From Microlunatus soli (GTDB lineage Bacteria > Actinomycetota > Actinomycetes > Propionibacteriales > Propionibacteriaceae): DNA of 64,000 nt. The DNA is taken from positions 2,728,001 to 2,792,000 of the forward strand of contig NZ_LT629772.1 in assembly GCF_900105385.1 (NCBI RefSeq), written 5' to 3'. This document shows, in pieces, positions 54,558 to 63,397 of the stretch. The translations under genes were made by a program, and so were the position numbers. The notes beneath the pieces were generated by a model that saw nothing but the letters and a program-made list of their open reading frames with translations, did no database searches and had not been told where the DNA came from. Each line of letters opens with the position of its first letter. The stretch's first letter is position 1.

Positions 54558-55613
54558 TCAGCGGTCGACCGTTACGACTTGTAGCTCCCCGATCCGCAAC
54601 TGCCGGGTTCGGGTCCCGTGCAACGTCTCGTCACCGACCAACGGCTCACCCTCGCCGTTGTCGATCACATAGTGCACCGTCCACTGCGTCGTCATCGACA
54701 CCCTGTAGGTTCCGGTCTTCTGATATTTGTAACCACACGTCGGCGACGCAGCACCTGCCTCGACCTGCGGCGTCCACTCGGTCCCGTTGTTCGCACAGGT
54801 GAACGTGTTGCCGTCGCCAGGATTGATCGTGACCTTGCCCGGCTTCATCGACAACGACACCGTCATCCCGGCCAGCTTCTGCTTGGCCACCTTCGCCGAC
54901 AGATCTCCACCCTCGGCCCAGAACCACAACGGATAACCCACCACCGAGTCCAATGGCTGACCGGTCACCTCGCTGCGCAGATGATGAACCGAGTAGTCCG
55001 GCCCTACGCGCGGAGTTGCCGGCTTCGTTGACAACGTCGCCTTGGCCTTCAGCCACACGTCTTCCTTCGTGATCTTGGGTGGGGGAGCCGGTGCAGCGCC
55101 ACCGACCGGAGCCGGAGCCTGCGGCGCTGGGGCTGCCGGCGCCGGCTTGTCCGGCATGTCCATCAGCTGCGCTTCATACGTGGGATTGCACGAGTGCATC
55201 AAGTGCGCCAGCGTCTCGCCATCGACACAGTTGGCCTGCGCCGCTTCCGAGGCCTCCTGCTTCGCCCGTTCCGCCTGATTGTGTTTCAGAGCCTGAGCGA
55301 CGAGATCCTCGTAGGTCGGACCTGTACGGACGCGCGGCTGACCGGTGGAGCTGGAACTCGATTGGGAAGATCCAGAGTCGCCGCTCTTCACTCGGTCGGT
55401 GCCCTGTGCAGTTTGCGTCGCTTCGACCTCGGCCTCGACCTTCTTCCTGGCGACACCTTCGACATCGTTGTCCTCGAACGAAAGAGAGTTCCCCCGCTCC
55501 TCGTCGTCATAAGTGTCCGCGAGCGCAGCGGAAGAAAGGCCGAGCTGAATCGACAGCGCCAGTGCGGCGGCACCAACCAGCGACCTCAGAGCGCGCTTCC
55601 TCAGAACTCGCAC
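54558..55613 (-). CDS. Secreted protein of unknown function with PKD-like C-terminal region
   Basis: 351 residues from a GTG. Sec signal peptide (cleavage after AALA near residue 32). A charged, Ser- and Gln-rich middle and a Pro/Ala stretch (about 165-185) lead to a beta-rich domain: WFWAEGGDLS, MKPGKVTINPGDGNTFTC, a Cys pair (TCANN ... TCGYKY) that may form a disulfide, and TGTYRVSMTTQWTV. This recalls PKD-like domains (PGDG ... C-Y ... GTY) found in actinobacterial cell-surface proteins. It overlaps the lipoprotein gene by 13 bases, so the two are made together. Confidence 0.7.
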   Translation of the reverse strand: MRVLRKRALRSLVGAAALALSIQLGLSSAALADTYDDEERGNSLSFEDNDVEGVARKKVEAEVEATQTAQGTDRVKSGDSGSSQSSSSSTGQPRVRTGPTYEDLVAQALKHNQAERAKQEASEAAQANCVDGETLAHLMHSCNPTYEAQLMDMPDKPAPAAPAPQAPAPVGGAAPAPPPKITKEDVWLKAKATLSTKPATPRVGPDYSVHHLRSEVTGQPLDSVVGYPLWFWAEGGDLSAKVAKQKLAGMTVSLSMKPGKVTINPGDGNTFTCANNGTEWTPQVEAGAASPTCGYKYQKTGTYRVSMTTQWTVHYVIDNGEGEPLVGDETLHGTRTRQLRIGELQVVTVDR

Positions 55614-56221
55614 GCCTTGTCCTCGTCCGCCTGATTTGCCCGATAGACCCGCCAGGCGTCCGGTTCGCTCGCTCGCCGCTCCACGGACTCACCATCCTTC
55701 GTACGCATGTTGACGTCCAGCAGCTCCCACGAAAGCGGGCGACTCTGCGTCCCATTGGTGACGCTCGCCTTCCGTCCGTCGATGCAGGCGCGAAATGTCA
55801 ATTCCGTGCGCTTCGAGCCGTTCGAAGAGGTCTCAGGGCCAACAGTGACTCTGACATTCGCCGACTTGATGTAAGACCCCTCCTTCCTGGCGGCCGCAAA
55901 CGACTTCTGCAGCGCGTCACGCTCGGGGCCGTACGGATCCGTCATCGCGAGAAGCGACTTCGATGGGCCTGACTCGGGCTTCTTACCCTCCACGAGATGG
56001 AGCTTGTAGTAGGTCTTGAACTGCTCCTGCGCAGCATGGAGCATCATCTCGTTCTGGCTCACCGTAGGGCTCGGTGACGACGACGCCGAGGACGACGCCG
56101 CAGACGATCCGGGCGCGGACGGCGACTGCTTCGGCGTACCGCCGCCACCGTCACATCCGGCAGCGACCGTGAGGGTGAGCATCGCAACGACGGCACCACA
56201 CAACAGACTCCGCCTCGGCAT
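55601..56221 (-). CDS. Lipoprotein of unknown function
   Basis: 206 residues from the ATG at 56221 (GAGGAG, 7 bases). Lipobox VAAGC follows a hydrophobic signal, then a Gly/Ser/Pro linker (about 25-55) and a small alpha+beta domain (NEMMLHAAQEQFKTYYKLHL ... TELTFRACIDG ... SRPLSWELLDVN) of the size and pattern of NTF2-like/nuclear-transport-fold domains seen in such lipoproteins; this fold guess is weak. Cell-envelope partner of the secreted protein behind it. Confidence 0.72.
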   Translation of the reverse strand: MPRRSLLCGAVVAMLTLTVAAGCDGGGGTPKQSPSAPGSSAASSSASSSPSPTVSQNEMMLHAAQEQFKTYYKLHLVEGKKPESGPSKSLLAMTDPYGPERDALQKSFAAARKEGSYIKSANVRVTVGPETSSNGSKRTELTFRACIDGRKASVTNGTQSRPLSWELLDVNMRTKDGESVERRASEPDAWRVYRANQADEDKACEF

Positions 56222-56444
56222 CAATCGTCTCCTCAGTCGTCGGCTCCGCCGCCCGCAGTCTACGAATACAGAGCCCAGCCACGTCAACGAGCTGTGGATA
56301 ACCGCCCGACGACGTGCAACAGGCAGAAGTGCATGCGCTCTCCGCACGTAGGGTCGAGTTCGTGATGCCTGTTCAGATCTGCGGCGTTCCCTTGGGGATC
56401 GGTGAGCACGGCGCCGCGCAACCGCGGGCTCGAGGTCTCTGCTC

Positions 56445-57299
56445 ATGAGCACGGCCGTCGACGTGTTGTTCGGGGTCCTCTACGGCGACTGCCTGGGCGC
56501 ACCGTACGAGTTCCACAACGGTCCCGTCACCTCGCCCATCGCTGTCGGCCCGTCGGTGTTCGGGCACCCGGCCGGTCGTGGCACGGACGATACCGAGACG
56601 ACCGTCGCGGTCGCCGAGGGCCTCATCGACGCCAGCCAGGACGGCCGCAGCACCACCACGGCGATCGCCGAACGGCTGCTGGCCTGGCACCGGACCAGTC
56701 CTCCCGACGTCGGCGGCACCACCGCGTCCGGCTTGGACGCGTTCGACCACTCGGGCGATCCCCGATCCGGAGCCGCCACGGAGCACAGTGTTGCCAACGG
56801 GTCGCTGATGCGTTCGGCGCCGTTTGCCGTGATGAACGGCGACGGCTCCGAGCTCGCCGTCGATTCCTCCCGCACCACCCACGCCCATCCGCAGGTGCTC
56901 GGTTGTGTTCGTGCCTACGTACGCATGCTGCAGATGATCATGAACGGTGCAGAACCAACAGCCATCCAGGTCGGTGATCTGGCCGAAGACGATCTTGATC
57001 TTCATCCCGAGCTGGAGCCTGCCGAAATCCCCTGCCCAGGGATCGGCTTCGCACCGTACGCTCTTGATCTTGCGGTCTGGTCGGCCACTGCTGCGACCGA
57101 CTTCAGTAGCGGTATCGAAACGATCATCCGGCGCGGAGGAGACACCGACACCAACGGAGCGATCTGTGGCGCCGTCCTGGCTGCCCGCTTCGGCTTTCCG
57201 TCGGAATTGGTCTCGCCACTGGACGCTGAGCGGGTCGACGAGCTGACCCACCTCGGGCGACGTCTCGCAGTCCTCAATGCAGACCAGCTCCGACCCTGA
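56445..57299 (+). CDS. ADP-ribosylglycohydrolase (ARH/DraG family)
   Basis: 284 residues. GTDDTE (46-51) and RGGDTDTNGAICGA (near 238) supply the paired Asp/Thr Mg ligands of the DraG/ARH fold, with NGSLMRSAPF between. Such enzymes remove ADP-ribose from proteins or nucleic acids, or hydrolyse ADP-ribosyl metabolites. A short 130-base gap separates it from the small gene behind it on the same strand. Possible roles are reversal of endogenous ADP-ribosylation or defence against ADP-ribosyl toxins. Confidence 0.88.
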   Translation: MSTAVDVLFGVLYGDCLGAPYEFHNGPVTSPIAVGPSVFGHPAGRGTDDTETTVAVAEGLIDASQDGRSTTTAIAERLLAWHRTSPPDVGGTTASGLDAFDHSGDPRSGAATEHSVANGSLMRSAPFAVMNGDGSELAVDSSRTTHAHPQVLGCVRAYVRMLQMIMNGAEPTAIQVGDLAEDDLDLHPELEPAEIPCPGIGFAPYALDLAVWSATAATDFSSGIETIIRRGGDTDTNGAICGAVLAARFGFPSELVSPLDAERVDELTHLGRRLAVLNADQLRP

Positions 57300-57429
57300 G
57301 CCGACGCCGATCGCCGCGGCGACAACTCCCGTTCCTGGACGAGAGTTATCCACAGCTGCCTCCGCGCAACGCCGGATGACGATCCGAACCCCTTACGATC
57401 GAGCACGTAGCCGAGCAGAGGAGACGGAG

Positions 57430-57930
57430 ATGAGTGACAGGACCGGCGAGTCGAACGGCAATCGGCCGCCCACCTCTGCCGCCGATCTGCTGACCCGACT
57501 GCTGGACCTCCTCGCGTCCGCAACGACCATGCAGGACCTTGATCATCGGGCCGTGGGGCAGGCCTTTGGGCTCAGCTCGGATGGTGGTCGCCGGCTTAAC
57601 TACTTTGCCCAGCTGACCGATGTGTGGTTTTACAACGTTTTGGCGGACCCGGACTTCGCGCTCGGTCCGGTGTTGGAGGTGGAGTTCTTCGACGGCGAGG
57701 GCTCCGAGGCTGCCATGACCGACATCTGCGCAGTCGATCTTGATCAGTTCCGCTCACGGTTGACGACAGCCGGATACGCCTACAGGAAGGACTACGGCGA
57801 ACACGGTGAAGTGATCGGCCACGAGTTCACCCGTGGACCTCTCGTCGTCAGCGTCGTCGCCCGCGGTGAGGCAGGCAGTCCTCCGGAGAAGGTCACGCAC
57901 GACTGCGTACAGTCGGTCACCGTCCAGTGA
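57430..57930 (+). CDS. Unknown 166-residue protein, possible partner of the HExxH protein
   Basis: Start at the ATG 57430 with GAGGAG upstream. A mixed alpha/beta cytosolic protein (ADLLTRLLDLLASATTM; VLEVEFFDGEGSEAAMTDI; EVIGHEFTRGPLVVSVVA) with no motif I recognise. It precedes the HExxH-protein gene by one base, an order in which an immunity or chaperone protein would come first. That pairing is inference from spacing only. Confidence 0.6.
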   Translation: MSDRTGESNGNRPPTSAADLLTRLLDLLASATTMQDLDHRAVGQAFGLSSDGGRRLNYFAQLTDVWFYNVLADPDFALGPVLEVEFFDGEGSEAAMTDICAVDLDQFRSRLTTAGYAYRKDYGEHGEVIGHEFTRGPLVVSVVARGEAGSPPEKVTHDCVQSVTVQ

Positions 57931-57931
57931 C

Positions 57932-59086
57932 ATGATCACCAGAGCGCGGCTCTCCGATCGGGCGAGAGCAGTGATCGACGATTTCGCCAATCATCCCGGC
58001 GTGACGCCCGATCACGTCGGTTGTCTTCGCGCCGCCATCTATTCCTCACCCGCGCTGGCTCAGAACTTCGACAACGCCGTCAGGGGCGGCACTCTCGACC
58101 GCCTGAGGCCATTGCCTGAGTCGTCCTCGGCCGGGGGCACCTACGAAGCGACCCATCGTTCGATCAGCTTTCCCTTGAGCAAGCTCAACCGCGCGAACGT
58201 CGACGAGGCAACGTTCGTCCTCGGCCATGAGGTGCAACATGCGCTGAACCGCCGGGAGACGAGCCGAGCGGATCAGGCATTCTTCGACGACCTCGATCGA
58301 TCGGCGCGCCATGATCAGGACTACACCCGTCCCATCGCACGGGTGGTCCGCGCTCATCGGCGTGACGAGGCGTCAGCGAACATCGCGGGCTGGAACGCGC
58401 TGGCCGATCGGCTGCGCCAACGTCACTCCGACCTGACACTGGAGATGATCAGGAACGCAGCACGGTGGAGATCCCTCGACTTCGTCGAACGCGATCGGAC
58501 CACTCGGGAGCTGCGCCCTCGCGGGTCCTTGGTGATACTCGCAGATGGCCGGATCGACCCGACACCAACAAACGTCGAGGCGATGGCACGGGCCTATGTA
58601 GACCGATTGCCCGAGGCCACCAAACTCGGACACAACGGCAACTCCGACTACGCCAACCACTACGGAGCGTGGGCGATCAGTGTCGCCGCGCAGAAGCACA
58701 CCACGCACCACCCCAGCAAGCCGTCACTTTCGATGCGTGTCGATCTTGAACAACTCCACCTGGATCGCAGCCTGCTCGAGCAAAATGGCGTCGATCTCGG
58801 GCAGCGGCGTCAACCGATCCCACTCGTCGACGCCACCGGGCACCCACCGACCGATCATCTCCTGCACCACACCGCCGCCAGCCACCGCTTCGTGCCGATC
58901 GCCGATCGTCCCGATCTGAACGGCACGTCGCCGGTCCCTGCGCGGCTGGCCCGACTGGGCTTTGCGTCCCGCCCTCAGCTCCGAACCGTCACCCAGATTG
59001 CAGCGACGGCGACTCGATCGCAGTGGCCGACCTCATTGCGGACGCAACGCGTCCGTTCGGACTTCGGCGCGAGGGACGGGCCGTGA
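57932..59086 (+). CDS. HExxH-containing protein, possible metallopeptidase effector
   Basis: 384 residues from the ATG at 57932, one base after the previous stop. The helix TFVLGHEVQHALN holds H99-E100-x-x-H103, the zinc peptidase motif, and NRRETSRADQAFF after it could provide a third ligand. No signal peptide or membrane segment. The second half (SDYANHYGAWAISVAAQ; then a Pro/Arg-rich end) has no known domain. Similar HEVQHA helices occur in toxin-type peptidases of contact-dependent and phage-tail-like systems; a stand-alone peptidase is equally possible. Confidence 0.6.
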   Translation: MITRARLSDRARAVIDDFANHPGVTPDHVGCLRAAIYSSPALAQNFDNAVRGGTLDRLRPLPESSSAGGTYEATHRSISFPLSKLNRANVDEATFVLGHEVQHALNRRETSRADQAFFDDLDRSARHDQDYTRPIARVVRAHRRDEASANIAGWNALADRLRQRHSDLTLEMIRNAARWRSLDFVERDRTTRELRPRGSLVILADGRIDPTPTNVEAMARAYVDRLPEATKLGHNGNSDYANHYGAWAISVAAQKHTTHHPSKPSLSMRVDLEQLHLDRSLLEQNGVDLGQRRQPIPLVDATGHPPTDHLLHHTAASHRFVPIADRPDLNGTSPVPARLARLGFASRPQLRTVTQIAATATRSQWPTSLRTQRVRSDFGARDGP

Positions 59087-59261
59087 CGGCAGCACGACAG
59101 CCGCCGACGTCCTCTTTGGCGGCCGTCGGCCGGCTTGTTCCCTGGACGCCACAACAGTGACTGGTCGGACGAGACTTCAGCCGGGGCCGGCTTCGAGCCG
59201 TCCGGACACGCTCTAGCCTTGAGGATTCGACGACGATCAGGCCCAGTGTCAGGAGCACCGC

Positions 59262-60554
59262 ATGGCAGATGTCTCGACGCCAGCCCAGACAAGCGCGCCA
59301 GCAGACGAGTCGAGCGAACCGGCCGGTCCGCCATGGTCGACGCTGCCGACCCACCGCCATTGGCTTCAGGCAGAGCGTGATCGGCTCCTCCGGTTCCATG
59401 AGCACCACGCTTTCGACGCCGCAGTCGGGTTCGCGCCCCTCGATGTCGCCGGCTCCCCGATCCGACGAGCGCCCCGTGATCTCTATCTGAACGCCCGGCT
59501 CGTTCACTGCTTCGCCATCGAGCACCTTCTCGGCCGGCCCGGAGCAGCCGCCATCGCTCAGCACGGGTTGCGGGCATTGCAGACCGTTTTCCACGACACC
59601 GAACACGGTGGCTGGTTCGCGGCAGTGAATCCCGACGGCACTCCTGCCGACACCTCCAAGTCGGCGTACGGGCATGCTTTCGTCGTCCTGGCTGCGGCAT
59701 CAGCGACACAAGCCGGCCTGGTTGGTGGACGGGTACTTCTCGATGAGGCCCTGGCAACGATCGATGATCATCTGTGGCGCGAAGACGAAGGTGCCGTGAT
59801 CGACTCCTGTCACCGCGACTGGACGATCGCCGAGCCCGAATACCGCGGCCAGAACGCCAACATGCATCTCACCGAGGCCTACATGGCCGCCGCCGAAGCA
59901 ACCGACGACCACCAGCTCCGACGACGCGCAGAGGGCATCGCAACGAAGTTGATCAACCACCACGCACGAGAATGGCAATGGCGCGTTCCCGAGCATTTCG
60001 ACCAAGACTGGAACGTGGTGCCGTCCTTCAACATCGACCGACCCCATGATCAGTTCCGCCCCTACGGAGCTCTCGTCGGACACTGGTTCGAGTGGGCCCG
60101 GCTCGTCCTCGCCCTGCATCAGTTGCCGAACTCCCGAGTGCCCTGGGCTCAAGAAGCAGCGATCGGGCTCTTCCAACGCGGCGTCACCGACGGCTGGGAC
60201 CCGACCAACGGCGGCATCGTCTACAGCACCGACTTCACCGGCCGAGTCATCAACGCCGATCGCATGCACTGGGCGATCGCCGAAGGAGTGGGCGCCGCCG
60301 TGTTCCTGGCAGCGGCCACCGACGACCCGCAGTACGAGCACTGGTACCGAACCTTCTGGGATGAGATCGAGCACCACCTCATCGACCGCCGGCTTGGGTC
60401 CTGGCTGCACCAAACCGGCCCCGACGGTTCGTTCAAGGGCGATACCTGGCCCGGCAAACCAGATCTCTATCACGCCTGGCAAGCCACCCTCTACGCCTGC
60501 GCCAACCCATCCGTCGGACTCGCCGAGGCGGCAAGGACCGGACGGATGCACTGA
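59262..60554 (+). CDS. N-acylglucosamine 2-epimerase (AGE) family sugar isomerase/epimerase
   Basis: 430 residues; AGGAG before the ATG. The (alpha/alpha)6 barrel of the AGE family is visible: RDLYLNARLVHCFAIEHLLG, KSAYGHAFVVLAAASA, NANMHLTEAYMAAAEATDD and RMHWAIAEGVGAAVFL, with His residues in NANMH and the HWAIAE block at the places used for general acid/base catalysis. The YihS-like layout suggests mannose/fructose or sulfoquinovose isomerisation, or cellobiose epimerisation. The mannan theme of the left end favours mannose isomerase, which is inference. Monocistronic. Confidence 0.82.
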   Translation: MADVSTPAQTSAPADESSEPAGPPWSTLPTHRHWLQAERDRLLRFHEHHAFDAAVGFAPLDVAGSPIRRAPRDLYLNARLVHCFAIEHLLGRPGAAAIAQHGLRALQTVFHDTEHGGWFAAVNPDGTPADTSKSAYGHAFVVLAAASATQAGLVGGRVLLDEALATIDDHLWREDEGAVIDSCHRDWTIAEPEYRGQNANMHLTEAYMAAAEATDDHQLRRRAEGIATKLINHHAREWQWRVPEHFDQDWNVVPSFNIDRPHDQFRPYGALVGHWFEWARLVLALHQLPNSRVPWAQEAAIGLFQRGVTDGWDPTNGGIVYSTDFTGRVINADRMHWAIAEGVGAAVFLAAATDDPQYEHWYRTFWDEIEHHLIDRRLGSWLHQTGPDGSFKGDTWPGKPDLYHAWQATLYACANPSVGLAEAARTGRMH

Positions 60555-60800
60555 CCCGGATGCGAGGTACGAGTGCACGCGACACCGCTGCCGCCTCGAC
60601 CTCTGTCGCCTCGATCTGGACCGTGTCGGTGCCGAGCAATCACAGCCGCGAGTAGGTCAAACGAAGCACTACCGAAGCTGAAGAGACTCCCGGTCCGAGC
60701 ACCGGCGGCGGGCGCGCACGCGCGTCATACCTCGTCAACGCACGATTCCGGCAATCGGGATCACCCAGCGGAACAGACTTCACAACCCGACCCGATCCGC

Positions 60801-60822
60801 TTATCGTTCACCTGAACGATAA
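60801..60822. promoter_or_regulatory. Perfect operator palindrome upstream of the second oligopeptide-type importer
   Basis: TTATCGTT-N6-AACGATAA, perfect 8-base arms, ends 14 bases before the GTG and just before the ribosome site. Typical of a dimeric repressor site. The half-site also occurs in the GH76 promoter region. Confidence 0.65.
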
Positions 60823-60836
60823 CTCTCGGAGGTTGT

Positions 60837-62390
60837 GTGACCCCCTCGATCAGTCGTCGGAATGTTCTTCTCGGTGCGCTCGGCGGCGCGACGGCAACCG
60901 GGCTCAGTGCATGCGGAGCTCCGGCGCTCACGCTGCCCGAACGCGCGGCGACCGGGCCGGCCAGCAAGGGCGCCATGATGCGGATCGCTCGGCCGGCGGC
61001 CAGCGCGGCGGAGACCCTGGATCCGGCCAGCGGGCTGTCGGCGTACGAGTATCTGGGCGCTCTGTACAACCGGCTCGTCAAGCTCGATCGCAAGGGCAAC
61101 ACGGTTCCCGATCTTGCCGAGGAGTGGTCCCGTAACGCCGACGCGACGGTGTGGACGTTCAAGCTGCGCACCGGCATCAAATTCCACGACGGGCGACCGC
61201 TCACGTCCCGCGACGTCCGCTACACGATCCAACACATCCTCGATCCCGACGTCGCCTCGCCACAGGCCGGGACCTTGTCGTCCATCGACGAGACCACGGC
61301 TGTCGACCAGCACACCGTACGGGTCCGGCTGAAAGCGCCCAACGCGGAGTTCCCGTCGCTGCTGACCGCCTATCAGTGCTACGTGATTCCGGACGGCTCG
61401 GCCAAGACGATCGGTAAGACCGGCGTCGGCACCGGACCGTTCCGGCTGGTGTCGTTCACGCCTGCCGGGCCGGGCGCGGTGACGGTCAACGAGGACTACT
61501 TCGACGGACGACCCACCCTGGACAAGATCGAATTCTCCTCGATCCAGGACACCTCGGCCCGGGTCAATGCCCTGCTGGCGCACCAGGTCGATCTGATCTC
61601 GCAGACCAATCTGGACAACCCGACCGCCCGGGTCGTCGCCGACTCCCCGGGCACCACGGTGGCCCGAGTCGCCGACGCGCAGTGGTACACGATCCCGATG
61701 CTGGCCACCAGCAAGGAATTCAAGAATCCCCAGCTGCGCAAGGCGATGCAGCTGGCCTACGATCCGCGGGCGATCTTGGAGACCGCCCTCCAGGGAACCG
61801 GTACGCCCGGTTGGGACAACCCGGTGCCGCCCGAACTCGCGGCCCGCGCCGACGGACACCGAGAGTACGACCCTGACAAGGCACGCAGCATCCTGAAGAA
61901 GATCGGCCACGAGGGATTCAGCACCAAGCTCTACACCTCGGCCTACGAACCCAACTTCGCCGCGATCGCCGTCGCCTACGCCGATCAGGTCAAGCAGGCC
62001 GGCATCAAGCTCAAGATCACCAACGTCGCAGCCGACTCCTACTACACCCAGCAATGGATGCAAGTGCCGCTGATGGTCAGCTACTGGTTCACCGGCCGTC
62101 CGGTCGACCAACTGCTCAACCAGATCTTCCGGTCCGGGTCGAGCTACAACGAGTCGGCCTGGTCCAACAAGAGATTCGACAAGCTGCTGGACGAGGCCCG
62201 CGCCGACACCAACGACGACAGCCGGCTGGCCAAGTATCGCGACGCGCAGCAGTTGATCATCGCCGACGGCGCCGACCTGACCCCGATCTTCGGTGATCGG
62301 CTGGTCGGCATGTCCGACGACGTCGTCAACTACGACGAGTACGGCTTCGAATTCGACTATCTCCGTCTCGGGCTGCGGGAGGGCCGATGA
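60837..62390 (+). CDS. Dipeptide/oligopeptide-family solute-binding lipoprotein
   Basis: 517 residues from a GTG at 60837, 4 bases after CGGAGG. Twin-arginine motif (ISRRNVLLG) and lipobox (LSAC, Cys26). Solute-binding family 5: TWTFKLRTGIKFHDGRPLTS, then PGTTVARV, QLRKAMQLAYDPRAI and the end YDEYGFEFDYLRLG. Overlaps the first permease gene by 4 bases. Confidence 0.92.
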   Translation: MTPSISRRNVLLGALGGATATGLSACGAPALTLPERAATGPASKGAMMRIARPAASAAETLDPASGLSAYEYLGALYNRLVKLDRKGNTVPDLAEEWSRNADATVWTFKLRTGIKFHDGRPLTSRDVRYTIQHILDPDVASPQAGTLSSIDETTAVDQHTVRVRLKAPNAEFPSLLTAYQCYVIPDGSAKTIGKTGVGTGPFRLVSFTPAGPGAVTVNEDYFDGRPTLDKIEFSSIQDTSARVNALLAHQVDLISQTNLDNPTARVVADSPGTTVARVADAQWYTIPMLATSKEFKNPQLRKAMQLAYDPRAILETALQGTGTPGWDNPVPPELAARADGHREYDPDKARSILKKIGHEGFSTKLYTSAYEPNFAAIAVAYADQVKQAGIKLKITNVAADSYYTQQWMQVPLMVSYWFTGRPVDQLLNQIFRSGSSYNESAWSNKRFDKLLDEARADTNDDSRLAKYRDAQQLIIADGADLTPIFGDRLVGMSDDVVNYDEYGFEFDYLRLGLREGR

Positions 62391-63397
62391 AGCTCGTCCT
62401 GACCCGACTCGCGACCGCGGTGGTGACCCTGCTGCTGGCCTCGTTCTTCGTGTTCATGGCCGTCCAGGCCCTTCCCGGAGACGTCGCCGAACAGCTGCTC
62501 GGTCAGAACGCCACCCCGAAGGCCGTCGCCACGCTGCGTGGCCAGCTCGGTCTTGATCAGAATGTCTGGCTCCGTTATCTGGACTGGCTCGGCCACGCCG
62601 TTCGTGGCGACTTCGGGAAGTCTCTGGTCTCCGGTGAGTCGGTGTCGGCCACGTTGTGGACCGCGTTCGGGCACACCCTGCTGATCGCGCTGCCGGCCAT
62701 CGTGATCGGCGTGCTGCTGTCGGTGGTGCTCGGGATCCTGGCCGGCGCACGTCGCGGGACGGCCGCCGATTCCGGCATCTCGGTGATCGCCCTGTTGGCG
62801 ATGAGCATTCCCGAGTTCGTGGTCGCCACCGTGCTGGTGTTGATCTTCGCGATCGCGTTGCCGATCTTCCCGGCCGTCGTGCTGGACGGGCCCCGGGCGA
62901 CGATCAGTCAGCTGATCCCGACGGCGGTGCTGCCGGCGATCACCTTGATCATCGCGATGGCTGCCTACATCATCCGGTCCACCCGGTCCTCGACCATCGA
63001 CGTGCTGGCCACCGAGTTCGCCACCACCGCCACTTTGAAGGGCGTGCCGCGACGGAGGGTGCTGTGGCGGCATGTGGTGCCGTCGGCGATCCTGCCGGTA
63101 TTGCCGGTGATCTCGATCAACGTCGCCTGGCTGCTCGGCGGTGTCGTGGTCGTCGAATCGATCTTCAATTATCCGGGAGTCGGCAAGCTGATGATCGACT
63201 CCGTCTCCACCCGCGATCTGCCCATGCTGGAAGCGATCGCGGTGCTCAGCGCGATGATCTACGTGCTGGTCAACCTGGCCGCCGATCTGTTGGCGCTGGC
63301 CGCCGATCCGCGGCAGCGCACCTTGCACACCCGGTCACGGCGACGCTCGATCGAGGCGGATCCGGCAGCGGCGCCGAGCGAGGTGGCGGCACGATGA
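62387..63397 (+). CDS. Dipeptide/oligopeptide-type ABC transporter permease (DppB type)
   Basis: 336 residues; ATGA overlap with the binding-protein stop. Six membrane segments, FGKSLVSGESVSATLWTAFG after the first loop, the EAA-like loop FATTATLKGVPRRRVLWRHV, and VVVESIFNYPGVGKLMIDSV near the end, all hallmarks of the B subunit. Confidence 0.92.
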   Translation: MKLVLTRLATAVVTLLLASFFVFMAVQALPGDVAEQLLGQNATPKAVATLRGQLGLDQNVWLRYLDWLGHAVRGDFGKSLVSGESVSATLWTAFGHTLLIALPAIVIGVLLSVVLGILAGARRGTAADSGISVIALLAMSIPEFVVATVLVLIFAIALPIFPAVVLDGPRATISQLIPTAVLPAITLIIAMAAYIIRSTRSSTIDVLATEFATTATLKGVPRRRVLWRHVVPSAILPVLPVISINVAWLLGGVVVVESIFNYPGVGKLMIDSVSTRDLPMLEAIAVLSAMIYVLVNLAADLLALAADPRQRTLHTRSRRRSIEADPAAAPSEVAAR

